A DNA stretch of 64,000 nucleotides from Bog-756 sp963738545 (GTDB lineage: Bacteria; Actinomycetota; Acidimicrobiia; Acidimicrobiales; RAAP-2). The DNA lies in the NCBI GenBank assembly GCA_963738545.1, contig CAVTXA010000008.1, forward strand, positions 620,001 to 684,000. Reading direction: 5' to 3'. Position 1 is the first letter of the stretch. Each line of letters starts with the position of its first letter. Below are positions 50,003 through 59,588 of the stretch, one piece after another. A program made the translations under genes and the position numbers. The notes under the pieces were generated by a model that was not told the DNA's origin, searched no databases, and saw only the letters and a program-made list of their open reading frames with translations.

Positions 50003-50728
50003 GTGGATCTGGGCATCGCAGGCAGGGTGGCGCTGGTGGTCGCCGGCTCTCGCGGCCTGGGACGGGCCAGCGCTGAGGCGCTGGCCGGCGAGGGCGTTCG
50101 GGTCATGCTCTCCTCCCGCAGCGAGGAGGCCCTGGCCGAGACGGCCTCGGTTCTGCGGGCCACGGGCGCCGACGTGTCGACCTGTGCCGCCGACATCGCT
50201 GATCCGCGGTCGCCGGCGCTCCTGGTCGACGCCACGAGGGAGGCCTTTGGCACCATCGACATCGTGATCGCCAACGCCGGGGGGCCTCCACCGGCCCGGG
50301 CCCTGGATCTCGACGACGACCAACTCGAGGCCGCCCTCAACGCCAACCTGCTCTCGGCCATCCGCCTGACCCGGGCCGCCGTGCCCACCATGCGCACTAA
50401 CGGATGGGGACGGTTCTGCTACATCACCTCCTATTCGGTGGTGCAGCCCATTCCGACCCTGGCTCTGTCGAACACCGCACGCACTGGTCTGTGGGCCTGG
50501 GTCAAGACGGCAGCCCAGGACATCGCCGCCGAGGGGAGCGGCATCACCATGAACCTGGTGTGCCCCGGACCCCACGCCACGGACCGTATGCGGCAACTGG
50601 GCGGCACCGGGGTCATGGGGGACCCGGCCGACTTCGGCAGCATCGTCGCCTTCATCTGCTCCGGGCAGGCCAACTTCATCAACGGTGCGGCCCTGGTGGT
50701 CGACGGGGCCTCGACGCTCGCCCTTTAG
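50003..50728 (+). CDS. SDR-like protein lacking the Tyr-Lys active site
   Basis: The product (241 residues) has a good Rossmann half (VVAGSRGLGRASAEALAGEG, IVIANAGGPPPAR) and the Ser143 in ITSYSVVQPIP. Where catalytic Tyr and Lys should stand (156 and 160) it has Ser and Arg (LSNTARTG). A group of annotated 3-oxoacyl reductases shares this change, so it may be a real subfamily with another mechanism or a non-catalytic role. GTG 50003 has AGGAGGAG upstream. It overlaps the end of the DUF389 gene by 4 bases. Confidence 0.82.
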   Translation: MDLGIAGRVALVVAGSRGLGRASAEALAGEGVRVMLSSRSEEALAETASVLRATGADVSTCAADIADPRSPALLVDATREAFGTIDIVIANAGGPPPARALDLDDDQLEAALNANLLSAIRLTRAAVPTMRTNGWGRFCYITSYSVVQPIPTLALSNTARTGLWAWVKTAAQDIAAEGSGITMNLVCPGPHATDRMRQLGGTGVMGDPADFGSIVAFICSGQANFINGAALVVDGASTLAL

Positions 50729-51707
50729 GTGCCGGCGGCGGCACCCCCGCCCTCGTCAGGCCCGATCACGTCGAAGGCGCGGCGCCCCGTCTCACGCCTC
50801 TGCCAGAAGCGGCGTTGGAGGTTCAGGGCCACCACGCCCACGACCAGGAGGATGACCACGTTGAGCGCGAGCTGCTCGGTGGCGCCCCAGGCCTCGGTCC
50901 ACTGTCCGAAGGCGGCCGACAGTCCCATGGCCGCAGCGGCCGGGATGGTGGTCACGGAGATGAACACCCCGATGAGGGCGCTGGCCCGGGCCTGCAGGAT
51001 GGACACTACACCCACGACGCCGGCGATGACCGCCACCACGATCGAGAACAGGTTGGGCCGACTGATCAGGTCGGAGACAGGCCGGAAGCCCAGGAGGAAG
51101 TCCCGGGGGGCCTGACCGGCGGCCCGGATGACCAGGGAGAAGCAGAAGGTGGCCACCACGGCCACGCTGAAGCCCACCCCGAGTGCGGTCAGTCCCCGCT
51201 TGACCGGCCGACGGTGGCGTTCGGTGATCCCGAGGGCGGTACCGAGAATGGCGTTGTACTCGGGGCCGACCACCATGGCCGCCACGATCAGGATCTGCGA
51301 ATTGGTGAGGATGCCCACGGCGGCGATCAGCCCGGCGAACACCAGCAGCATGAAGAAGCTGACCGGGTAGGAGGCGTTGGCCCGGATGGTGGCGTCCACC
51401 ACCTCCCAGACCGGAGCGATCTCGCGGTCGCTGACCATCGGCCTGATCATCTCGCGGTGGGTCCGGATCACGGCCAGGTCGGTGCGGTCGACCGAGAGGG
51501 TGCCCCGTTGACGGGACCCAAGGCCCGCAGCCGGTGGATGACCGCGCTGGCCACCTCGGGGATGAGGTCGCACTCCACGACGTCGGCGTCGGGAAAGCGG
51601 GCCGAACCGGTATGCACGGTGACGTTGAGCACGCCGCTGGTCGTGCCGAGCATCTCGAGGATCAGCGGGGTGCTCTCGAGTGGGCTGGACACTCGCACGT
51701 GGTACAT
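50725..51707 (-). pseudogene. DUF389 family membrane protein, split by a frameshift
   Basis: The N-terminal domain (from ATG 51707: YHVRVSSPLESTPLILEML to EVASAVIHRLRALG) and the membrane part (RGTLSVDRTDLAVI onward, with VSFFMLLVFAGLIAAVGILT and ILIVAAMVVGPEYNAILGTA) are in different frames. The change falls in a short G/C run at about 51513-51521; adding one base joins them into a roughly 327-residue protein of normal DUF389 architecture. The downstream frame alone has no matching start. DUF389 proteins have about six membrane segments and no known function. It may be a recent mutation or a read error. Confidence 0.65.
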
Positions 51708-51918
51708 GGTCCTCCTGTCCGGGGCGGGCAGCGTGCCCGGTGGCCGTGACCGACCGGGATCCTCCGCGGGTCGGGGCTGGACGTGCCAGGCCAAGTGGCG
51801 GTAAAGGAACGCTACTCAGACCCCGGGCTCATCCGGGTGACCCGTACTGGGTCCCCACCCGCGTGCTCGGGACAGCCGCCGCGATGCCGGTTCTCGGGGA
51901 CCGCCGGATGGCGGGGTG

Positions 51919-52551
51919 TCAACGGCCGGGGGTACGGCTCCTGTCCGACGTCGGCCCGTCACCGTACGGCGGTACCGGTGGGAGGGGCTGCTCCATGCGG
52001 GGGAGAGGCGACGCCGACGGGGCGGACGGCACCCCGGTCGAAACCGTCGCCGGCACCCCGGGCTGGGGAGGCGGCAGCGGGGGAGCCGCGGACAAGGTTG
52101 CTGGCGGAGCCGGGGAGGTGGGGGTGGCCCCCGGCCGGCTGCTGATGGCCAGGGCCTGATCGAAGGCGGGCACCGGGCGGGGAGGCACGGCATCCCCGGG
52201 GCCGAAGGCGGTGGTCACGGGTCGGGGCGGGGGCGGCACAGGCCCCCCCCGCTTGGTCGCCTTGTTCCGCACGGGAGCGACGAAGGTGGGAGCCAGCGCC
52301 CGGTCGGCTTCGTCGGGGGTCACGTCGACCGGGGTGCCGGTCGCCGGACCACGCACGTACCGGGCCACATCGGGGTCGTAGTAGCCCTCACTGGCCGCCT
52401 TCCTGATCTTCTGGTCCCGGCCCTGCTTGGCCCGGACGAGCAGGAGGGCGATGAAGAGGATCACGACGAGGACCACGGCGCCCAGCTCCAGGCGCGTCCC
52501 TGTGCCCATGGTGGCCGTCAACGGTGCGGTGGGGAACGAGGAAGCCGACAT
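51919..52551 (-). CDS. Membrane-anchored Pro-rich hypothetical protein
   Basis: The 210-residue protein has one hydrophobic segment (LELGAVVLVVILFIALLLVR, residues 17-36), a basic stretch, then about 150 residues rich in Pro, Ala and Thr with no fold apparent. The ATG at 52551 follows TAGAAT by 8 bases. I do not recognise the family. It lies immediately downstream of metH on the same strand. Confidence 0.65.
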   Translation of the reverse strand: MSASSFPTAPLTATMGTGTRLELGAVVLVVILFIALLLVRAKQGRDQKIRKAASEGYYDPDVARYVRGPATGTPVDVTPDEADRALAPTFVAPVRNKATKRGGPVPPPPRPVTTAFGPGDAVPPRPVPAFDQALAISSRPGATPTSPAPPATLSAAPPLPPPQPGVPATVSTGVPSAPSASPLPRMEQPLPPVPPYGDGPTSDRSRTPGR

Positions 52552-52559
52552 CCCGGACA

Positions 52560-52565
52560 ATTCTA
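52560..52565 (-). promoter_or_regulatory. -10 box of a probable leaderless promoter (51919 gene)
   Basis: TAGAAT on the minus strand, 8 bases before ATG 52551. Confidence 0.5.
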
Positions 52566-52669
52566 CCGACCGGGAATTGCTAACGCACCTACAATTTGGG
52601 TGGCACAGGCAGGGCGGCAGCGAGGCCCACGGGAGCGGACCAGCGTCGGATGCGTCCCCCCAGAGAACC

Positions 52670-55600
52670 TCAGGCGATGAAGTATTTGGCCTTCGGGTGA
52701 TGGCAGATGATGGCCGTCGTGGACTGCTCGGGGTGAAGCTGGAACCCCTCGCTGACCTCCACGCCGATCCGGTCGGCACCGAGCAGCTCGACCACCTTGG
52801 CGTTGTCCTCCAACGCCGGGCAGGCCGGGTAGCCCCACGAGTACCGTCCCCCGCGGTACTGCTGTTTGAACAGGCCGGTCATCGTGGGAGCGTCCTCGTC
52901 GGCGTAACCGAGCTCCTCGCGGATCCGGCGGTGCCAGTACTCGGCCAGGGCCTCGGCCATCTCGACGCCGAGCCCGTGCAGGTAGAGGTACTGCTGGTAC
53001 TCGTTCTCCGCGAACAGCCGGGCGGCCTCCTCGGAGACCCGCGATCCCATGGTGACCACCATGAAGCTGGCCCAGTCCGGCTCCCCGGATTCGAGCGGAC
53101 GGAAGAAGTCGCTGATGCACAGCCACGGCTCCTCGGTCTGCCGCGGGAAGGTGTAGCGCATGAGCTCCTCGGACCGACTCTCGTCCTCGAACAGGATGAG
53201 GTCGTCGCCGTCGGCGTTGGCGGCGAAGTGACCCCAGGCCACCTGGGGGACCAGGAGCTGTCCGACCATGGCCTTGGCCAGCTGCTCCCGTAGGAATGCC
53301 CGCACCCGCACCTTGAAGGCCGCGTCGTCCTCCCCCTTCTCGGGCCGGAACCCCCACTGGTTGCGGAACAGGGCCGTCTCGCTCAGATAGGCGGCCACCT
53401 CGTCCACGGCCATCCCCTTGGCCACCCGGCTGCCCAGGAAGGGGGGCTTGAAGGTCGGGTTGTCCAGGGCCACCTCGGGGGAGCGGGTAGGCAGGGACTC
53501 GCCCCGCTCCCTGGCCTCGGCGGCGGCCTGCTTGCGGAGTTCGCTCTTCTTGGGCCCGAGGTTCCGCCCGCCGATGGCGATCCCGAAGTCGGGGTCGTCC
53601 TCTCCCGACTTGGTCAGTTCGACCAGTCGGTCCATGGTGCGCAACCCCTCGAAGGCGTCCTTACCGTAAAAGAGCCGACCGTCGTAGACCTTGCGGAGGT
53701 CGCGCTCGACGTAGGTTCGGGTGAGGGCGGCCCCGCCCAGGATGACCGGGATGTGGGACAGGCCTCGGCGATTCAGCTCTTCCAGGTTGTCCCGCATGAT
53801 GAGGGTCGACTTGACCAGCAGCCCGCTCATCCCGATGGCGTCGGCCCCGGACTCCTCGAGGGCGGCCACCATGTCGGTGATGCCGACCTTGATGCCCAGG
53901 TTCTTCACCGTGTAGCCGTTGTTGGTCAGGATGATGTCGACGAGGTTCTTGCCGATGTCGTGGACGTCACCTTTCACGGTGGCCAGCACCATCGTGCCCT
54001 TGCCGCCTTGGTCGGCCTTCTCCATCGAGGGCTCGAGATAGGCCACCGCCGTCTTCATGGTCTCGGCCGAGCCCAGCACGAAGGGCAGCTGCATCTCGCC
54101 GGAGGCGAAGAGCTCGCCCACCGTCTTCATGCCCGCCAGCAGGAAGTCGTTGATGATGATCAGCGGGGTGTGGCCTGCGGCCATGGCCTCTTCGAGGTCG
54201 TCCTCGATCCCGTTGCGGTCGCCGTCGACGATGCGGTGCTCGAGCCGGCGCTCCACCGTCCAGTCCGACCGGTCCTCTTGGACGGCGCCGGCCGAGGCCG
54301 ACACCCCCTCGAACAGGGCCAGGAGCTCGGTCAACGGGTCGTAGCCGTCGTGGCGGCGGTCGTAGACGAGGTCGAGGCACACCTCCCGGGCCCGATCATC
54401 GATCTTCGACAGGGGCAGGATCTTCGAGGCGTGGACGATGGCCGCATCCAACCCGGCCTCCACACACTCGTGGAGGAAGACCGAGTTGAGGACCTGACGG
54501 GCGGCGGGGTTGAGCCCGAAGGACACATTGGACAGGCCCAGCACCGTGTAGACCCCGGGCAGTTCGGCCTTGATCCGCCGGATGCCCTCGATGGTTTCGA
54601 TGCCGTCCTTCCTGCTCTCCTCCATGCCGGTGGAGAGGGGGAGGGCGAGGGCGTCGAACATCAGGTCCTGGGGACGGAGCCCGTAGCGGTCGACGGCGAT
54701 GTCGTGGATGGCCGTGGCCGCCCGGACCTTCCAGTCCGCCGTCCGGGCCTGGCCCTCCTCGTCGATGCAGGTGCACACCACCGCGGCCCCGAACTCCTTG
54801 GCCAGCGTGAGGAAGGAGTCGAGGCGGGTACCGGGCCCGTCACCCTCCTCGAGGTTGACCGAGTTGATCACCGCCCGGCCCCCGATCCACGAGAGTGCCG
54901 TCTCGACCACCGGTGCCTCGGTGGAGTCGACCATCAGGGGGGCTGTGGACTGGGTGGCGAAGCGGGAGGCCACCGCCTCCATGTCGGCCACCCCGTCGGC
55001 GCCCGTGTAGTCCACGCACACGTCGATCAGGTGGGAGCCCTCTTTGACCTGCTCGCGGGCCATGGCCACGCAGGTGTCCCAGTCGGCCTCCAGCATGGCC
55101 TCGCGGAACTTCTTCGATCCGTTGGCGTTGGTGCGTTCACCGACCACCAGGAAGGAGGTGTCCTGCTCGAAGGGGACCTGGGTGTAGATGGACGCCGCCC
55201 CGTACTCGGGTTCGGGATGCCGTGCCGCCGGCGTCAGCCCGGCGCAGGCCGCCACGACCGCGGCCAGGTGCTCGGGGGTGGTGCCGCAGCACCCGCCGAT
55301 GACCGACACACCCAACTCGGTGACGAACTGGCGGTGGAACTCGGCCAGCTGGTCGGGGGTGAGGTCGTAGTGCATGGCCCCGTCGACCACCGAGGGCAGG
55401 CCGGCGTTGGGCAGGCAGGTCACCGGAAGCGTGGCGTGGACCGAGAGGTGCCGGAGCGGTTCGAACATCTCACTGGGTCCGGTGGCGCAGTTGAGGCCGA
55501 TGAGGTCGACATCCATGGCCTCGAGGGCGCAGAGTGCGGCGCCGATCTCCGTGCCCGGCAGCATGGTGCCGGTGAGCTCGATGGTCACCTGGGTCTGGAT

Positions 55601-56182
55601 GGGCAGGTGGACACCGGCGGCCCGCATGGCCCTCCGGGCACCGTTGATGGCCGCTTTGGCCTGCAGGAGGTCGAACACCGTCTCGACGATGATCAGGTCG
55701 ACCCGGCCCTCGATGAGGGCGCTGGCCTGCTCCTCGTAGGCGTCCCGCAGATCGGCGTAGCGGATCTGGCCCAAGGTGGGGAACTTGGTGCCCGGGCCGA
55801 TGCTGCCGGCCACCCACCGCGGCTGGTCGGGCGTGGAGAAGTCGTCAGCCGCCTCCCGGGCCAGGGTGGCGGCGGCCAGATTGAGTTCCCGGACCCGGTG
55901 GCCCTGGCCGTACTCGGCCAGCACCGGGGCGAAGGCCCCGAAGGTGTCGGTCTCCACCACGTCGCACCCGACTTCGAAGAACGACCGGTGGACCCGGTCG
56001 ATGGCATCGGGTCGGGTCACCACGAGCAGCTCGTTGCAGCCCTCGAGGTCCGGGCCGCCGAAGTCGTCGGCGGAGAGGTCCATGAGCTGGAGGTTGGTGC
56101 CCATGGCACCGTCGAAGACCACGACCCGGCGGGAGGCGGCCTCGAGGTAGGAGGAAGGTGGGGAGGTCGGAGTGGCGGCCAT
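52670..56182 (-). CDS. metH: Cobalamin-dependent methionine synthase
   Basis: MetH methylates homocysteine using methyl-tetrahydrofolate. At 1170 residues it has the full set of modules: homocysteine-binding (FDGAMGTNLQLMDL, zinc Cys pair in VIGGCCGTTPEH), folate-binding (LVVGERTNANGSKKFREAML), cobalamin-binding (KGDVHDIGKNLVDIILTNNG with the axial His) and a C-terminal activation domain (YSWGYPACPALEDNAKV). ATG 56182 follows TAGCCT by 9 bases. It is divergent from a cobalamin adenosyltransferase, so both main B12 cofactor routes meet here. No cobalamin riboswitch is evident. Confidence 0.97.
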   Translation of the reverse strand: MAATPTSPPSSYLEAASRRVVVFDGAMGTNLQLMDLSADDFGGPDLEGCNELLVVTRPDAIDRVHRSFFEVGCDVVETDTFGAFAPVLAEYGQGHRVRELNLAAATLAREAADDFSTPDQPRWVAGSIGPGTKFPTLGQIRYADLRDAYEEQASALIEGRVDLIIVETVFDLLQAKAAINGARRAMRAAGVHLPIQTQVTIELTGTMLPGTEIGAALCALEAMDVDLIGLNCATGPSEMFEPLRHLSVHATLPVTCLPNAGLPSVVDGAMHYDLTPDQLAEFHRQFVTELGVSVIGGCCGTTPEHLAAVVAACAGLTPAARHPEPEYGAASIYTQVPFEQDTSFLVVGERTNANGSKKFREAMLEADWDTCVAMAREQVKEGSHLIDVCVDYTGADGVADMEAVASRFATQSTAPLMVDSTEAPVVETALSWIGGRAVINSVNLEEGDGPGTRLDSFLTLAKEFGAAVVCTCIDEEGQARTADWKVRAATAIHDIAVDRYGLRPQDLMFDALALPLSTGMEESRKDGIETIEGIRRIKAELPGVYTVLGLSNVSFGLNPAARQVLNSVFLHECVEAGLDAAIVHASKILPLSKIDDRAREVCLDLVYDRRHDGYDPLTELLALFEGVSASAGAVQEDRSDWTVERRLEHRIVDGDRNGIEDDLEEAMAAGHTPLIIINDFLLAGMKTVGELFASGEMQLPFVLGSAETMKTAVAYLEPSMEKADQGGKGTMVLATVKGDVHDIGKNLVDIILTNNGYTVKNLGIKVGITDMVAALEESGADAIGMSGLLVKSTLIMRDNLEELNRRGLSHIPVILGGAALTRTYVERDLRKVYDGRLFYGKDAFEGLRTMDRLVELTKSGEDDPDFGIAIGGRNLGPKKSELRKQAAAEARERGESLPTRSPEVALDNPTFKPPFLGSRVAKGMAVDEVAAYLSETALFRNQWGFRPEKGEDDAAFKVRVRAFLREQLAKAMVGQLLVPQVAWGHFAANADGDDLILFEDESRSEELMRYTFPRQTEEPWLCISDFFRPLESGEPDWASFMVVTMGSRVSEEAARLFAENEYQQYLYLHGLGVEMAEALAEYWHRRIREELGYADEDAPTMTGLFKQQYRGGRYSWGYPACPALEDNAKVVELLGADRIGVEVSEGFQLHPEQSTTAIICHHPKAKYFIA

Positions 56183-56191
56183 AGCCCCTCA

Positions 56192-56197
56192 AGGCTA
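56192..56197 (-). promoter_or_regulatory. -10 box of a probable leaderless promoter (metH)
   Basis: TAGCCT on the minus strand, 9 bases before ATG 56182. Confidence 0.4.
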
Positions 56198-56310
56198 CCG
56201 GCCGACGACCCGGTCGCGGGCCGGTGGGCCCGGTTGGGGTCGGGCACCTCGGCCGCTCCCCGTCCCCACCGCGCTGTCGTCGGCGTGGGGGTCCCGCGAT
56301 CAATGTCGTT

Positions 56311-56316
56311 TAGCAT
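56311..56316 (+). promoter_or_regulatory. -10 box of a probable leaderless promoter (adenosyltransferase)
   Basis: TAGCAT, 7 bases before GTG 56324; the in-frame ATG at 56318 is only 1 base away and so less likely. Confidence 0.5.
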
Positions 56317-56323
56317 CATGCCG

Positions 56324-56935
56324 GTGACGACACCCGGGTTGAAGATCTACACCAAGACGGGCGACGACGGGACCACCGGCCTGCTCTTCGGCGGCCGGGT
56401 GGCCAAGGACTCCGCCCTCATGCACATCACGGGAACGGTCGACGAGGCCCAGGCGGCGATGGGGTTGGCCCGGGCCGAGGCCATCCCGGGCTCGGAGCTG
56501 GACGAGCTGCTCACCGCACTGGAGCGGGACCTCTACGTCCTGATGGCGGAGGCCACGACCGGTCCGGCCAACCGGGCCAAGCTGAAACCGGGATCCACGC
56601 TGGTGACCGAGGCCATGGTGGCGGCCCTCGAGGCGCGGATCGACGACTTCATCGAGCGGATCGAGATGCCCACCGAGTTCGTCATCCCCGGGGCCAACCG
56701 GGCGTCGGCCGCGCTCGACCTGGCCCGGACGGTGGTGCGCCGCGCTGAACGTCTGGCCGTGGCCGAGTCGGTGGAGGGATCGCTGGTCCGGACGTATCTC
56801 AACCGCCTCTCCGACCTGCTCTGGGCCATGGCCCGCTGGGCCGAGGGCGACCACCATCTCCTGGCCCGGACCGCACCCCGACGGCGGCGCGGGGCCACCG
56901 GAACGAGCACCGAGGCTGCAGAGGGAGCATCGTGA
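56324..56935 (+). CDS. PduO-type ATP:cob(I)alamin adenosyltransferase
   Basis: This 203-residue enzyme makes adenosylcobalamin. It has LKIYTKTGDDGTTGLLFGGR, the ATP-binding start of the family, FVIPGANRASAALDLARTVV and RRAERLAVAE, then LNRLSDLLWAMARW. The GTG start is set by the -10 box; ATG 56318 or 56303 would add 2 or 7 residues. Its C-terminal 20 residues are low complexity. It overlaps pepA by 4 bases. Confidence 0.93.
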   Translation: MTTPGLKIYTKTGDDGTTGLLFGGRVAKDSALMHITGTVDEAQAAMGLARAEAIPGSELDELLTALERDLYVLMAEATTGPANRAKLKPGSTLVTEAMVAALEARIDDFIERIEMPTEFVIPGANRASAALDLARTVVRRAERLAVAESVEGSLVRTYLNRLSDLLWAMARWAEGDHHLLARTAPRRRRGATGTSTEAAEGAS

Positions 56936-58527
56936 TGAACATCGAGGTCGTGACGCCCGACGCCCTGCCCGAGGACCTGGTGGCCCTGGGGGTGCCGGCA
57001 TACTCCTCCGACGACGGGCCGCAGATCGCCACCCACTCCCCGGCCATGGCCACGGTAGGGGCGCCCGGGACGCTGGACCCGGCGTGGTGCAAGCGCCACG
57101 CCTTCAGCGGAAAGGTCGGCCAGACCCTCACGCTCCGGGCCGGCATGCCGCCCGTCGGGTCCGGAGACGACGACGGGACAGCACCACCGGGGCCCGACGT
57201 CGTCGTGGTGGGGATGGGGGACGCCGCTGGGCTCTCGGGCAGCGCGGGACTCGAGTCGCTTCGCCGGGCCTCGGCGGCCTTCGTCCGGGCCGTGGCCCGG
57301 GGGCCGGCGGCCGCGCTCCTGCTGCCGGCTGGGCCCGAGCTTCTCGCCGAGGAGGTCGCGTCGGCGTTGGCCGAAGGGGCCGTGCTGGCCGCCTACCGCT
57401 ACGACGACTACCGCACGGGGGAGGAGGCGGAGCGGCTGGCTTCGGTGGCCCTGATCCCGGCCTCGGACGCCGACGCGGCCCCGGCCGCCGCCGGCGCCGC
57501 CGCCGGCGCCCGACTGGCCGAGTCGGTCAGCCTGGCCCGCGACCTGGTCAATGAGCCACCCAGTGCACTGACGCCGGAGATCTTCGCCGACACCTTCGTG
57601 CAGCGCTTCGCCGGGGTGGAGGCGCTGACCATCGAAGTCTGGGACGAGGACCGCATCGTGGCCGAGAAGCTCGGCGGCCTCCTCGGCGTGGCCAGGGGCT
57701 CGACCCAGCCGCCCCGGCTGGTCCGGGTCGAGTACCGACCCCCTGACCCCATCGAGATAGACGGACGGGTTCCCCATCTGGCCCTGGTGGGCAAGGGCAT
57801 CACGTTCGACTCCGGGGGTCTGTCCCTCAAGACGGCCGGCGGCATGGAGACCATGAAGACCGACATGGGGGGAGCCGCCGCTGTGCTCGGCGCCGTGGAT
57901 GCGGCCGCCGCTCTCGGTGCAAGGATCCGGATCACCGCTCTCACGCCGCTCACCGAGAACATGCCCGGGGGATCGGCCATCAAGCCCGGTGATGTCCTCA
58001 CCACCCGCAAGGGCAAGACCATCGAGGTGCTCAACACGGATGCCGAAGGTCGTCTGGTCCTCTCCGACGGGCTGACCCTGGCCGTCGAGTCCGAGCCTGA
58101 CGCCATCATCGACCTGGCCACGCTGACCGGGGCGGCGGTGGTGGCCCTGGGCAAGGAGATCGCCGGGCTGCTCGGCAACGACGAGAGCCTCATCGCCGAG
58201 GTCCACGCGGCCGGCGAACGGGCCGGTGAACCGAACTGGGCGCTGCCCATGCCTGACGACTACCGGGCCCACATCGATTCGGAGGTGGCAGACATGCGCA
58301 ATGTGGGTCGGCCCGGCCAGGCCGGCAGCATCGCCGCGGCCATGCTGCTGCGAGAGTTCGTGGGCTCGGTGCCCTGGGCCCATCTGGACATCGCAGGACC
58401 GGCCCGCTCCGACGAGAGCAGCCGGTACTTTGCCAAGGGGGGCACCGGATTCGGTGTCCGGACCCTCGTGGCCCTCCTGACCTCCGAGGCGTTCGCACGG
58501 ACCTTGGTGACGCTGGGTCCCGACTGA
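56932..58527 (+). CDS. pepA: Leucyl aminopeptidase (M17)
   Basis: This 531-residue zinc/manganese aminopeptidase has an N-terminal macro-like domain and the M17 catalytic domain: LVGKGITFDSGGLSLK, METMKTDMGGAAAVL and the signature NTDAEGRLVLSDGL. The N-terminal domain contains Ala/Gly-rich low-complexity stretches. GTG start overlapping the adenosyltransferase stop implies coupled translation. It works in peptide turnover in the cytosol. Confidence 0.95.
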   Translation: MMNIEVVTPDALPEDLVALGVPAYSSDDGPQIATHSPAMATVGAPGTLDPAWCKRHAFSGKVGQTLTLRAGMPPVGSGDDDGTAPPGPDVVVVGMGDAAGLSGSAGLESLRRASAAFVRAVARGPAAALLLPAGPELLAEEVASALAEGAVLAAYRYDDYRTGEEAERLASVALIPASDADAAPAAAGAAAGARLAESVSLARDLVNEPPSALTPEIFADTFVQRFAGVEALTIEVWDEDRIVAEKLGGLLGVARGSTQPPRLVRVEYRPPDPIEIDGRVPHLALVGKGITFDSGGLSLKTAGGMETMKTDMGGAAAVLGAVDAAAALGARIRITALTPLTENMPGGSAIKPGDVLTTRKGKTIEVLNTDAEGRLVLSDGLTLAVESEPDAIIDLATLTGAAVVALGKEIAGLLGNDESLIAEVHAAGERAGEPNWALPMPDDYRAHIDSEVADMRNVGRPGQAGSIAAAMLLREFVGSVPWAHLDIAGPARSDESSRYFAKGGTGFGVRTLVALLTSEAFARTLVTLGPD

Positions 58528-58586
58528 GGGCCCAGGCTGCGCCGACCGCCCACCCAGGCCCGACGGCACTTCGACGGTGGGCGAGG

Positions 58587-58592
58587 TAGGTT
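58587..58592 (+). promoter_or_regulatory. -10 box of a probable leaderless promoter (gpsA)
   Basis: TAGGTT, 6 bases before GTG 58599. Confidence 0.55.
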
Positions 58593-58598
58593 CGCGAG

Positions 58599-59588
58599 GT
58601 GCGGATCGCGGTGCTCGGTGCAGGTTCGTGGGGGACGACGGTGGCATCCCTGGTGGCGCCGCGACACGACACCGTGCTCTGGGCCCGCAACGCCGATGTG
58701 GCCAAGGCCATCAACGTGGATCACGCCAATGCCGCCTATCTCCCCGGCTTCGACCTGCCCACCCAGCTGTCGGCCACCTCCAGCCTGGAGGACGCCGTGT
58801 GCGAGGCCGATCTCCTGATCGTGGGCGTGCCCACCTCCGGGTTCCGCGAGGTGCTCGAGGACGCCGCCTCGTGCATCCGGCCCTGGATCCCCGTGGTCAG
58901 CCTGTCCAAGGGACTCGAGCGGGGCTCGCTTCTGCGCATGACCGAGGTGATCAAAGAGGTGGTGCCCGGCCACCCGGTGGCCGCACTGACCGGCCCCAAC
59001 ATCGCCACGGAGATCATGTCGGGCAAGGCGGCGGCCGCCGTCATCGCCACCGAGGACCTCGAGGTGGCCCGGGCCATCCAGCGGGTGGTGACCCGGGGCG
59101 TGTTCCGCGTCTATCTCAACGATGATGTGATTGGCTGTGAGATGGGTGGGGCGTTGAAGAACGTGATCGCCATCGCCGCTGGGATCGGCGAAGGGCTCGG
59201 CGTGGGGGACAACACCCGTGCCGCGGTGATGTCCCGGGGCCTGGCCGAGCTGGCCCGGCTCGGGGTGACCATGGGGGCGCACCCCACCACCTTCGCCGGC
59301 CTGGCCGGTATGGGCGACCTCATCGCCACCTGCATGAGCCCCCACAGCCGCAACCGGCGGGTGGGAGAGCAGCTGGGCAAGGGTCGCATGCTCGAGGACA
59401 TCCTGGCCGAGATGCACATGGTGGCCGAGGGGGTGAAGACGGCCAGCGTGGCCCTCGAGCTGGCCGAGCGATACCAGCTCGAGCTACCCATCTGCAGCAT
59501 GATCGACAAGGTGGTCAAAGGGGAGATTGAGCCGTCCGGGGCCTACTGGGGACTGACCCCGGCGGGCCATGAAGACGACCCGGGCTGA
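58599..59588 (+). CDS. gpsA: NAD(P)-dependent glycerol-3-phosphate dehydrogenase
   Basis: GpsA reduces dihydroxyacetone phosphate to sn-glycerol 3-phosphate for lipid synthesis. The 329-residue protein has the NAD loop VLGAGSWGTTVASL, LSKGLERGS, TGPNIATEI, the catalytic Lys in EMGGALKNVIAIAAG and GLAGMGDLIATCMSPHSRNR. It overlaps the opposing gene at its 3' end by 46 bases. Confidence 0.95.
   Translation: MRIAVLGAGSWGTTVASLVAPRHDTVLWARNADVAKAINVDHANAAYLPGFDLPTQLSATSSLEDAVCEADLLIVGVPTSGFREVLEDAASCIRPWIPVVSLSKGLERGSLLRMTEVIKEVVPGHPVAALTGPNIATEIMSGKAAAAVIATEDLEVARAIQRVVTRGVFRVYLNDDVIGCEMGGALKNVIAIAAGIGEGLGVGDNTRAAVMSRGLAELARLGVTMGAHPTTFAGLAGMGDLIATCMSPHSRNRRVGEQLGKGRMLEDILAEMHMVAEGVKTASVALELAERYQLELPICSMIDKVVKGEIEPSGAYWGLTPAGHEDDPG

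Noticed and set aside
56183..56323. Cobalamin riboswitch upstream of metH or the adenosyltransferase
   Set aside because: The gap is 141 bases for two divergent genes, both with -10 boxes next to their starts; no B12-box-like conserved core is visible.
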